Program-made: the position numbers and the translations under genes
The notes under the pieces: model-generated
What the model saw: only the letters and a program-made list of their open reading frames with translations
What the model was told of the DNA's origin: nothing
Database searches by the model: none
DNA from: Jimgerdemannia flammicorona
Taxonomy: Eukaryota; Mucoromycota; Endogonomycetes; Endogonales; Endogonaceae
Length of the DNA: 31,233 bases
Reading direction: 5' to 3'
Assembly (NCBI GenBank): GCA_003990745.1
Contig: RBNI01000445.1
Span: forward strand, 1 to 31,233
Shown here: in pieces, positions 12,701 through 21,621 of the stretch
Layout of the letters: each line of letters opens with the position of its first letter
Position numbering within the stretch: the first letter of the stretch is position 1

Positions 12701-13300
12701 GGACAGGATGTATAGTCTAGCAGCTGACAGATGGCAGGAATCAGAGAAGAGTGGGACTGGAATGGAGTCTGGGTCTGAAGTATAGAGATAAGATGATGGT
12801 TGCCATACAAGTACTGGGTGGTCTGATAGTATATACTGTGGAGGAATATTATGCTCAACTTTCACTTGGACCACCTTATAGAGAGGGAGAACTTTGACTG
12901 TAAGGAGTACTATAATGTAGAACAGAAAGGGGGGTTTGTGCAGATACCAGAATATTGGCTGGGGGAGTATAAGGTACTTAGTGATTTTTGATTAGTAGTT
13001 GGGAATAGATTGAGTGCTATATATAGAGAATAGCGAGCAGAGTCAATGGGAGGATCTGAGAGATAAATTAGTGGAGAGGGTGGAGAAGAAGTAACTGACT
13101 TTAGGTTGGGTATTGGTAGTATGGGTGGGACTGACAGGTCACTGACTATTTGTTTTTGAGAATGGAAAGTATTTAAGTTTGGAAGAGTAGATGTCAAGGT
13201 AGGAAGAGTTGATGGGAGATATCTTAACAGGTTGGTGGCTGGGATGAGGGCTGCAGGGAGATCAGTAGTACTGATTAGTGGAGAAAATTTGTGGGCAGAG
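9735..13300 (+). pseudogene. LINE C ORF2 (endonuclease/RT) remnant
   Basis: The same domain order as LINE A ORF2. The endonuclease block RGDFNIV is at about 10144-10162. Reverse transcriptase blocks are DMDRKLVTKVVV (near 11362-11398) and the catalytic box at 11840-11851, which now reads FIND instead of FADD, so an active-site aspartate has become Asn by a G-to-A change. The Cys-containing tail lies near 12860-12960. Many stop codons interrupt it. It is catalytically dead even if stops were read through. Confidence 0.82.
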
Positions 13301-13459
13301 TGAGGGGAAAGTTGGAGTAGTGGGTGGCAAAGTGGTTTTCAAGCATGAGAATATAGAGGAGAGGGCTCTCTAGGGGTATTGGGTAGTAGGAGGAGATATT
13401 GTAATATATATAATTATATATAATAGATTGGTAATAAATAATAAAGGCCAAGAGACTAT

Positions 13460-13470
13460 AAAAAAAAAAA
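13460..13470 (+). other. Poly-A tail of LINE C
   Basis: A run of 11 A residues directly before the right target-site duplication marks the 3' end of the LINE and confirms its orientation. Confidence 0.85.
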
Positions 13471-13472
13471 TG

Positions 13473-13485
13473 AATCATTATATAC
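13473..13485. repeat. Target-site duplication of LINE C, right copy
   Basis: An exact copy of the 13-mer at 7602-7614, located 2 bases after the poly-A tract. Confidence 0.85.
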
Positions 13486-13633
13486 ATCTACAAGCCTCTA
13501 GAAATTCTGATAAAAATTCTGATAGAAATTCCTATAGAATTTCTGACTAGTAGTCTAAGTTACTCAAAGTAGTATAACTGTATATAGATATACTCACATA
13601 TATCATATTTAGTTATAGTCTTATATATATATA

Positions 13634-13641
13634 AATATCCT
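13634..13641. repeat. 8-bp target-site duplication of foldback element, left
   Basis: AATATCCT directly precedes the TAGTGCTCC terminus and is repeated exactly at 14256-14263. Eight-base duplications are characteristic of the hAT superfamily. Confidence 0.9.
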
Positions 13642-13938
13642 TAGTGCTCCTAACGAGTCAATTTAATCTGGATTGGATTCGGATTGATTCGGATTGAATC
13701 CCATCCGGATCAACTCGGATGGGATTCGAATCCCATCCGGATGGATTCGAATCGGATTCGAATCAACCATTGTTTTGATTTCCAAATTAGACAATTAAAT
13801 GTTTACATCAATAACTTGATGAATAATCATCCAAATTTGATGATCTTGGTGTCATTTGAAAGCCCTTAATAAGGCCTATCTAATGATACCAAGAACATTG
13901 AAATCGGATTATGCGTTGCTGAGTTATGAAGGAAAACG
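13642..13938 (+). repeat. Left inverted arm of foldback element
   Basis: Pairs with 14001-14255. Reading outward from the loop the two arms are near-identical for about 175 bp, and the outer part carries extra GGATTGATTC-like units. Confidence 0.85.
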
Positions 13939-14000
13939 TCTGAATCGCCGATTTTGGAAATTCTTTGATTTGCCGATTTTGGAAATTTCGTCAAATGGAA

Positions 14001-14255
14001 CGTTTTCCTTAATATCTCGGCAACACGTAATCCGATTATAATGTTCTTGGTATCATTAGAAAGGCCTTATTAAGGGCTTTCAAATGACACCAAGATCATC
14101 AAATTTGGATGATTATTCATCAAGTTATTGATGTAAACATTTAATTATCTAATTTGGAAATCAAAACAATGGTTGATTCGAATCCGATTCGAATCCATCC
14201 AGATGGGATTCGAATCCATCCGAATCCCATCCGGATTGACTTGTTCGGAGCACTA
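14001..14255 (-). repeat. Right inverted arm of foldback element
   Basis: The reverse complement of the left arm with roughly 94 percent identity in the inner 175 bp, by eye. Confidence 0.85.
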
Positions 14256-14263
14256 AATATCCT
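14256..14263. repeat. 8-bp target-site duplication of foldback element, right
   Basis: AATATCCT, identical to 13634-13641. Confidence 0.9.
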
Positions 14264-14599
14264 ATATACTGAGTATATTATAACCTCAGCTCCACTTTCT
14301 TTAAACACAAAAATAAAGTAGTATTCTTATCATAAGAAACCCTCAGATCCAACTTGTTAACAATTTTGAGTCTAATTAACTTAGAATATAAGTATGGCTC
14401 TTCTATCAGTATAAGAATCTGAAAGTGAAATCTAGATACTGTCATAATAGGCAATTAGAACTCAGTACTTCCTCATATAGTTTTATTATAATTTGATAGC
14501 AGTAGAAGTTATGCTCTACTCATGAACAATCTTCTTTCAAGAATCTACTATAGACAATCAGAACTAGTCAATATCACTAACATTATCAGTGATAGTCAA
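14264..14599. other. AT-rich stretch, possible 5' end of decayed gypsy element
   Basis: No gene is seen. It lies upstream of the decayed gag frame, so it may hold the leader or part of an LTR, but I found no second copy in the window to prove this. Confidence 0.4.
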
Positions 14600-16260
14600 A
14601 AAGTACCTTCACTCTAAATACTCCTCAGACTCAAGCCAAAGAATTCAATAGAATTATTACTAAGTAAACTGAAACTCATACCAGCTAAGAGGAGTTTGAC
14701 AAACTCAACAATGAAACCATCCAAGATGTATTCAATACTTTTCTTATACTCAATAAAGAAGTCTCCTATACTCCTGAACTTAAGGAGAAATTCAACAAGT
14801 TAGTTAGCAGCCACTTTTATAAGAAATATATATGAGAATCTATTAAGACTACAAGTAAATATTTTCTAAACCTCCTCCCAAACAATTGCTACTATAAAGT
14901 CAAGACCTTCCTGAACTACAAGGGATACTATATCTATTAAAAAAAATTCCACTTCTATTATCAAATTCTCTATACATAAGTAAGAATAATCTAGTAATAA
15001 GAACTACAAGCTATTGAATCTAGTGAGGTCTCTACTACATCATCCAGACCTAGGAGAATAATTGAAGAAATACTCAAATCTAATATTAGTGGCCTCAGTA
15101 CTGTTATAGAACTATTACCAAGAACATCAAGGCTATCAAAAATTACAGCAGATCCAACAGTTACTCTATTGAAACTATTAGTTTATAGGTATATCTATCT
15201 CAGTAATATTATAGAAGAATCAACTTCAAATTGTGATTGAAACACTATAACAATAGAAGAAAAATCTCAACCATCATACCAAATAGACAATAGAGATAGC
15301 AGAATGATATTAGCTAACTAAGTAGCTATACTCACTCAAGTTCTTTGTCTCAGTATTAAAATAAACAAGCCCATAAAAAGTCTCTGCCTTACTTCATTTG
15401 AAGGCAAAGCAGACTAAGTAATAATATTTATAGAATAAGTTAATACCAATTACTATGTCAATTGATGAAATGACAATTAAAATTCAGATAGTATCCTTAA
15501 TAACAATGAGTACTATAAGATTGAAGATCTCTATATAACTATAGGCTCACAAGTAAAGAAGATTGCTATACACTTTGCAGACACTATTACCCAATAGTGG
15601 CACAACCTATCAGTATATCTTCTCACCTAAGAAATCTATACCAAAGTCATTATAAGTGAAGGAGATAATGATCACTCAGACTATAAAGCCTATCTAACTA
15701 CTATAGGCCTAAAGAAGCTAATTATTCAGTAGTTCTGTAGCTCTGCCTATATTGTCAAAGCCAGAACTAAGCTCAAAAATCTATAATTCTATAATGATAG
15801 AAAAGAAGATCTTGAAGTATTTGCTATAAGATTAAAAACTCTTCTGAATACTATAGAAGTAAAATATAACTAATAAGAACAGACTGTAAATAGAACATAA
15901 GCTGTCTACTTCTTTGATACTATTCCTGAATAGTTATTAGAAAAAATCTATGAACAAGAATGACCCTATAATTGCCTGCATGAGCAATAATACCTAGGAC
16001 AAGCTGTCACTAGAGCATATACTATCCTTATAGCTCAAAAGCTAAAAGACAATAGAAACAACAACAAAGGAGACAAACAATATCAATTTAAGAAGAAGTA
16101 TAAATTCTAAAATAAGTTCTCAAGATCACTAAGTAGATTCAAGAAACTATCTAATATAGAAATAGAAGAACTCATAAAGAAAGAAGTATGTTTCCACTGT
16201 AAAAAGAGAGAATATATATTGCATAAATGCCTCAATAAGAAGATCAATATGAATAAAGAA
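14600..16260 (+). pseudogene. Gag-like remnant with degenerate zinc knuckle
   Basis: A charged, Lys/Ile-rich translation typical of a decayed Gag, with FEGKADXVIIFI near 15400 and a capsid-like stretch 15500-15960. At 16189-16230 lies CFHCKKREYILHKC. Its spacing fits a CX2CX4HX4C nucleocapsid knuckle in which the expected His is now Tyr, as a C-to-T change would give. The Gag frame continues into the dUTPase without a shift. Confidence 0.7.
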
Positions 16261-16335
16261 CTATCTTCCTCTCATACTATCACTATGATAGGAGATGATC
16301 TCAAAGAAACCTCTGAGAAAATCAAAATTAAGAGA

Positions 16336-16737
16336 TTCTACATTACTGCAAAGATCTCAGACAAAGTATATAAATCTAATACTAGCTATAATCTCTACTT
16401 TAGTATAGAAGTAATCATTAATCTAGACAAGTAAGCAACCATTAGTATAGATATTAGAATGGAAGTCCCCAAAGGAATCTATATCTGCCTTGCAAAAAGA
16501 AGTAGTCTGGTCAAAAAAGAGAGACTCTATATAGCTGGAGGAGTTATAGATCAAGGATTCAAAGGTGAGATCAAGGTTCTACTACACATTACTTAACAGA
16601 AGGCTGCTAAAATCATATATAAAAAATGAATCACTAAAGCTATTATTGAAGTAATATATAATGATCTTGAAGTGGGAGAAATAAATGAACTATTACTCTC
16701 TGGTAGAGGAGAAAAAGCTTTTGGATCAACAAAAAGG
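16336..16737 (+). pseudogene. Retrotransposon dUTPase domain remnant (upstream of protease)
   Basis: dUTPase hydrolyses dUTP to dUMP and keeps uracil out of newly made cDNA. All motifs of the trimeric family can be read in one frame: motif 1 as SNTSYNLY (family G-Y-D-L, here Asp to Asn), motif 2 as VPKGIYICLAKRSSLVKK, motif 3 as GGVIDQGFKGEIKVLLH (catalytic Asp kept, family Tyr now Phe), a weak motif 4, and motif 5 as RGEKAFGST. Stops are at 16432, 16594 and 16627. It sits directly after the zinc knuckle and before the protease, the arrangement known from betaretroviral pro genes. Confidence 0.87.
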
Positions 16738-17089
16738 TACCCTGATAAAGCCAAGGAAAAGACCAAGATATAAAAGATTATCTGTATTGAAGAACCTCAA
16801 GACTGAGATCAGAAATAGTATCAGTATATTACTGATAGATATATTTCTATAGAATGATGCCTACACAGAATCAAGATATACTATTTTAAATATATAAGAG
16901 AATGCATTATATGTGTTCTCAAATCCAAAAAGTATAAGCCAACTATCTCAGAATAATGAGATGAAGAAATCAAGAACATCAATAATGAAGACAGAGAAGT
17001 ACAAGATTAGAAAGAAGAAACTATCTCAAAAGCAATTACCACCTAATAAGAAACTAATACAGAATATATCTGTCTCTAAGAAAAAATTA

Positions 17090-17400
17090 AAGAAAATCCT
17101 ATTGAAGTTCTTATCAATAGTAGAGCAAGCAAATACTATCTTAATAAAAAAAAAAAACTACTGCTTAAAATGCAGGAATCTGAAAATATCATTATATTTA
17201 GAAATAGAATAATATAGAAACTCTTTGAGATATGTAAGAATATACTTCTATAACTCAGAAACTATACCACAAGGTAAACCTTTTATATTACATACCTCTC
17301 TAGACATAATTTAATTCTTGGAAAATCCTGGATTACTCAGAAGAACCTCTATATCAATTGATAAACTAACACAATCTCTTTAGGAGATATCAAGTTATAA
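17090..17400 (+). pseudogene. Aspartic protease remnant
   Basis: VLINSRAS at about 17110-17133 matches the retropepsin active-site motif L-I-D-S-G-A-S with Asp to Asn and Gly to Arg, both G-to-A changes. HNLILGKSWI at about 17311-17340 matches the second conserved block (I-L-G-x-x-W). The frame is the same as gag and dUTPase. It is inactive. Confidence 0.7.
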
Positions 17401-17599
17401 TCTAAGTATACCAAGGAGAAACCAAAGCCCAGGTACATATTATATTATCTCTACCACTCAGATAAAGAAACTGATTCAGAAACCAGATCAGTACATCTAT
17501 ATATATATAGTTAAGGAAATCTTAGAAAAAGATAATAAAGAACTCTCCAAACTTCTGAAGGATGAGGATGATGAGAAAAACAACCTCCAAGAACTACTC

Positions 17600-18160
17600 A
17601 AGGAATATGAAGACATTTTCTAAGAACCTCAAGAACTACTACTAGTCCAAGTAGTAGAATATAGTATCAAGACCATCTCTAGTTCAGATCCTTTCTACTG
17701 TAGAATCTATCAACTAGTCCAACTTAAGCTGGAGATTCTCAAGGAACAACTAATAGAATTAATAAGCAAAGGTCTCATCTGTCTATCAAAATTACCATAT
17801 AGTATACTGATCCTCTTTGTCTACAGGAAGGATGGAAGTCTTCACATATATATTAATTACTGAGAACTCAATAAGATCTCAATTAAGAACTAATATATAC
17901 TCCTAAGAATTAATAAACTACTTGACCAAGTGTATAAGGTCAAGACCTTCTCATTTATCAATCTCATATATATCTAGATATCATTAAATCTATATTAAAG
18001 AAGAAGATATCTTCAAGACAGTCTTTTGAATAAGATTTGGATACTACAAATTCTGTATAATGCCATTTAGTCTTACTAATATATCAGTAATCTTCTAAAT
18101 ACTAATAAATGATATTTTTCAAAAATATATATCTCAGAGTTTTTATTCTAATCTATCTAT
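17600..18160 (+). pseudogene. Ty3/gypsy reverse transcriptase remnant, cut at catalytic box
   Basis: Read one frame from the protease: LLKEYEDIF, LKEQLIELISKGLI, YSILILFVYRKDGSLHIYI (family S-P-I-L-F-V-x-K-K-D-G-S-L-R), ELNKISIKN, a LDQVYKVKTFSFINL block, then IMPFSLTNISVIF (family M-P-F-G-L-T-N-A-P-x-T-F) near 18058-18100. The sequence FILIYL ends at 18159, exactly before the Asp-Asp pair, and a 16-base T-run follows. Confidence 0.8.
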
Positions 18161-18213
18161 TTTTTTTTTTTTTTTATATAATCACAAGAACTTCCACTTT
18201 ATTACTAAACTAT
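18160..18213. other. Poly-T run and short unassigned remnant
   Basis: Sixteen T residues (18160-18175) could be the poly-A end of a minus-strand LINE inserted in the decayed RT. The 38 bases after it show loose similarity to LINE ORF1 near 4600-4625. The evidence is too short to decide. Confidence 0.4.
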
Positions 18214-19547
18214 TGTAATGTGCCCAGCTCAATGGAGGCAAATTACAAGGTTGGGGGTTGATGTAGTTTGGCTTGAGCCCCCAGTTACTTTGTCAAAAAG
18301 CAACAAAATGTTCTAAGATTTCCTGAGGTCCTTGATGTTTAGTGGTACAATAGTCAAAAGCTGGATATCTGTGAGCGATTTCCTTATTGGGATGGTTCTC
18401 TGGGTGTAGCGGCGATTTGTGTGAATGGGTTTCCTTTCTGGGTTAACTGGAAATGGTACAATTTTGTGTAGCAAGGCAATTTCCAAAAGTATGTGATTTC
18501 TGGGTGATAGTCTAGCAATTTAGTAGTTTTCCTTCTTGGGTGACGGTGATCTCTACATGACGATCTCTGTGTAGCATGATGATTTCCAAAAGTATGTGAT
18601 TTCTTGTGAGATGATTTTGGCAGACTTCTCGATCTGGGTGCGGGTTCTCCAAAAGTAGCAGTTTGGGAATAGAAGATGGCATGGATTCTTCTTACTGGGA
18701 ATTATACTGGTGTGGTTTCTTCTATACCAGGCTCACTGGGAACAACAAATAACTTGGATGGCGCAGGTAACTTAGACTCTCTGGGGATAATACTCAGGTC
18801 TTCTGGGAATGTGGATAACTCTAAATGGCGGATTCAACTGGGAATAACTCGGATGGCATGAGTTCTTCTGGATCGGCTTCAACTGGGAATACAAACAACT
18901 GGCGGCATTTTTTGGGAAAGGGTCTCTTGGCAAAGTTACATCAAAGACTGGCTTCATTTGTATGAACAGATTACTGCAAAGTTACATCAGGGACTGGCTT
19001 GTGGCAAGGCTCTCTGGGAATGTGGAAACTGGGGTTCTTCAGGCTTATCTGGCAAGAGTACCAATAGTGCAGCTTATTCCTTAAGTGGTGGATTCTTCAA
19101 AAGGTGGTGAAGTTCTTCCTTAAACTTGGCGGCAAATCTTCAAGCTTTGTATTGGAAAGTGGACCAGAGTGGAAAGGAGACCAATGCTCAATCTTTAGAG
19201 GCTTCTTTGGTGTTTGTATTTCAGACTGAGGTTTATTCACTCTTATCTCTGGGGTAATTTATACAAGTTGGTTGCTATCTGGTTACTATGTGGCTAACTA
19301 TAGATCTGCTACTTATGGCAGGTATACAGAGTCTGTATGGTGTACAGAACCTGTACAGTGTACAGAGTCTGTATGGTGTACAGAGTCTGTACAGGTAAAC
19401 AGACTCTTTCTGGTATCTCTGGCTATTTATACAGTTTTCTGCAGCAATGGTTGCTGGTTACTATGCTGTGTGTTCACGTCATCTTGCCTAATTGTTCATG
19501 TCATCTGATTAAGATATAATTCAGATTATATGTTTTGGTTTGTCACA
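18214..19547 (-). repeat. 3' LTR (1334 bp)
   Basis: Matches 27115-28410 at both ends. It differs by many transitions and by a duplicated block: the sequence TTTCCAAAAGTATGTGATTT occurs near 18480 and again near 18584 but not in the other LTR. It carries the tandem array at 19325-19396 and repeated CTGGGAAT motifs. Confidence 0.92.
19325..19396. repeat. 4 x 18-bp tandem repeat in 3' LTR
   Basis: Four units related to TACAGAGTCTGTATGGTG lie head to tail. The core TACAGAGTCTGTA is an odd-length palindrome. The same array is present in the other LTR. Confidence 0.85.
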
Positions 19548-19560
19548 TTAACCCCCACTG
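19548..19560 (-). other. Polypurine tract of the gypsy element
   Basis: On the element's sense strand CAGTGGGGGTTAA lies immediately before the 3' LTR, the expected position for plus-strand DNA priming. Confidence 0.7.
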
Positions 19561-20185
19561 AAGGGTAGTCTGTCTCAGACTATTCTTCAGTCATCATCCT
19601 AATAAGTATAGGCTGCTTCTGTATCTATATCTGTTCTGTCATCTTCATTGTCTGTACTGGGGTTACTCTATTCTATGGGCTCTTCTTCTTCTTCAGAGAA
19701 TAGGATTTTGATGGAGTTGATGATGCTCAAATAGGTAACAGGGTTCATTCTTTGAATATCATTCAGGGAGAATTGTGTCTGTGTCAGGGCTGTGACATTT
19801 CGTTTGTAAATGGTGTATAGTCTGTCTGCGGCAGTAGTGTCTCTTCTGGTCAGATCTGTGGTGTTCCTGATGTAGGTCTGTTCTGGGGCTGGGAGGTTCT
19901 ACAATTATTCACTAATTGCATAATAGGCCTGCAGTTGGTGGACTTGTAGTAGGCATCTGGCCAAGGTGAGATTTTCTTGATGAGCTTGGATCCTTTGAAG
20001 GGGGCTTCCATTGGCTTGGCTGAATTGGGGTAGAGGGACTGGTAGGGCTTGGAAGGAGCTGAGGACTAATGTCTGGAGGCACTGATCAATCCTTTGGCTC
20101 ATGGTGTAGAGGGGAAATATAGTTTGAGGTGATTGATGTGTACTGGAGTCCTCAGGGTTCATCCATCCATGCTTCTTAAATAGAT
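19561..20185 (-). other. Post-integrase tail of the gypsy element
   Basis: Between the integrase C-terminal region and the polypurine tract. Translations are Gln/Ser/Pro-rich with an acidic EEEEE-type stretch near 19690, broken by stops. It is probably the integrase tail plus 3' untranslated sequence. No extra gene such as an envelope is visible. Confidence 0.5.
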
Positions 20186-21191
20186 ACTGGTTCCTCTGAT
20201 GTTGTGTACAAGATAAGGTCCTTCCCATTTCGGTTCTAGTTTGGTGGCAAAGTTTGTCTCAATCATGCTTCTCCAAACTAGGACTTGATCTCCAATCTTG
20301 ATCTCCTGATCCTTCTGTTTTTGATTATAGTACTTCTTTTGTCTTTCCTGGGCTTTGATAATCTGTCCTTGGGCTTGATTTCATAACTGTTCTGCCTTCT
20401 TGAGGAGGTCTTCAAGATTCTCATGGTCAGCAGTTCTAGTTCTCTTGGCAAACATCATTTCAAATGGCTTTTATTTGGTGGACATGGCAGGAGTGTTCCA
20501 AATTTCCCATAGGATCTCAGGTAAGCAGAGGTCCCAATTAGTAGGATTGACTCAGGCAAGTCCTTTCTTGATAGTCTGATTCATTCTCTCTGTCATACCA
20601 TTGGTCTGGGGGTGGTATGATGTGGTCCTTTTGAGGTGGATCTTGTGAATTCGGGCATAACTTGTGATTATGTTGTTGATGAATTCTGTGCCTTGGTCAG
20701 AGATGAGCTCTTCTGGGGGTCTATATCTGAGTGTGAGTCTGTGGAGAAGGTCTACAATGGTTAAGGCATCTGCAATTTCCATTGGGAAAGCCTCAGGCCA
20801 CTTGGTCAGATGTTCTACAAATATAAGGATGTATTTGTTTCTTCTTGGTGTAACTGGTAGAGGTCCAATTACATCTACTCCCCATCTCTGAAAGATGTGA
20901 GTGGGTGGGGGAATTTGTTGCAAAGGGGCTTGATAGTTCTTCTTTCCTTGGTACTTCTGGCAAGTGTCACATTTCTGGATGATATCTTGGACTTGAGTTC
21001 TGAGGTAAGGCCAATGTTGATACAGTTTTCGAATCTTGTCTTCTGTGCTTGTCTGTTCTTGATGGGCTTTCTGATGTTCTTTTCGGATGAAATCTTCTTG
21101 TGCCTTGATGGTCTGAGGAGCTTCCTTTAGAGTGTAGTTCCTTGGGACACCCTTCTTCTGATTCATTGGGGCTGGCAGGAAAGTACATCAA
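20186..21191 (-). pseudogene. Integrase (gypsy element)
   Basis: Integrase inserts the cDNA into the genome. The N-terminal zinc-binding region shows HWPYLR, then CDTCQKYQGKK. The catalytic core has GVDVIGPLP (first Asp), SDQGTEFINN (second Asp) and HPQTNGMTERMNQ (Glu), so the D,D,E triad is readable in the frame of 21166-20552. Further on, EPKWEGPYLV near 20240-20200 matches the GPY/F motif of the gypsy integrase C-terminal domain. A stop after KKGLA near 20552 and others break the frame between core and GPY region. Confidence 0.87.
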
Positions 21192-21297
21192 TATTGTTGT
21201 GAGCTTTCCCTGCTTTGTAGATGATGGTGATTTTGTAATCCTGAAGGATAAGGATTCAGCGAGCTAGGATTCTCATGGGTTCCTTGCAGTTGAATAA

Positions 21298-21579
21298 CTA
21301 TTTGAGGGCTGCATGGTCTGTGATCAGGGTGAATCTTTTTCCGATGAGGTAATGCTTGAATAGGATGACCACCCATATGACTGCAAGGCATTCCAGTTTG
21401 GTGCTACCATAGTTCATCTGCTGCTGATTGGTAGCTCTGCTTGCATAAGCTATCATATGGTACTGTTGATCAGGTCCTTCCTGGGCTAGAACTGCTCTAA
21501 GGCCATCTTTAGAGGCATCTGTATACAAGATGAATGGCTTCTGTAGATTGGGGTGCACAAGGATTGGTGCTGTAGTCAT
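21298..21579 (-). pseudogene. RNase H domain (gypsy element)
   Basis: PFILYTDASKDGLRAVLAQE is the standard start of the Ty3/gypsy RNase H (first catalytic Asp in T-D-A-S), followed by IAYASRATNQQQ, NYGSTKLECLAVIW and TLITDHAALK with the later Glu and Asp. It removes RNA from the cDNA hybrid. It is in frame with the C-terminal half of RT and separated from it by a stop near 21622. Confidence 0.87.
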
Positions 21580-21621
21580 GTAATTTTTGAGTTCCTTGAA
21601 GGCTTTTCCTTGTGATTCTGT

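Larger units (their letters stand above)
7615..13472 (+). mobile_element. LINE copy C, full length, strongly decayed
   Basis: A 5.86-kb LINE inverted relative to A. The 5' leader begins near 7615, ORF1 remnants follow to 9708, ORF2 remnants run to about 13300, and the element ends in an A-tract at 13460-13470. Perfect 13-bp duplications flank it. In my reading it has only about one CpG (near 13034), against many in copy A. Stops are frequent, mostly TAG or TGA where A has CAG or TGG. It fixes the length and 3' end of the family that copy A lacks in this window. Confidence 0.9.
13642..14255. mobile_element. hAT-like MITE / foldback element, 614 bp
   Basis: A non-coding element that is almost entirely an inverted repeat. 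It begins TAGTGCTCC and ends GGAGCACTA. The left arm (13642-13938) pairs with the right arm (14001-14255) around a loop of about 62 bases. The loop holds two copies of GCCGATTTTGGAAAT. The inner 175 bp of the arms differ at only about ten positions, mostly transitions. The subterminal parts are built from GGATTCG/CCATCCGGAT-type repeats and account for the longer left arm. The TAGTG terminus and 8-bp duplication point to a hAT transposase acting in trans. It is rich in CpG although it sits in nearly CpG-free DNA, so it is a late arrival. Confidence 0.88.
14600..18160 (+). mobile_element. Decayed Ty3/gypsy element with dUTPase (gag-dUTPase-PR-RT)
   Basis: One reading frame (codons starting at positions such as 14641 and 16189) can be followed from about 14600 through gag, a zinc knuckle, a dUTPase and an aspartic protease to about 17400, with many stop codons and no evident indel. 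The frame moves by one in a TA run near 17500 and continues into a reverse transcriptase. The element breaks off at a poly-T run at 18160, just where the catalytic box of the RT is expected. No CpG was noticed. RNase H, integrase and LTRs are not seen, so it is truncated. It differs from the element at 18214-28410 in domain order. Confidence 0.82.

Noticed and set aside
13684..14041. Two 61-codon open frames inside the foldback element
   Set aside because: They lie in the inverted arms and loop, show no domain, and are explained by repeat structure.
19325..19396. Short tandem repeats considered as a CRISPR array
   Set aside because: Units are contiguous without spacers, occur in both LTRs, and the sequence is eukaryotic.
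19272..19508. Small open frame with repeated VWCTEPVQCTES units, also present near 28135-28509
   Set aside because: It is only the 18-bp LTR tandem array read in frame. It lies inside an LTR on the strand opposite to the element and has no gene features.
19561..20185. Possible envelope gene after integrase
   Set aside because: No signal peptide, membrane segment or long open frame is present. The sequence looks like an integrase tail and untranslated region.
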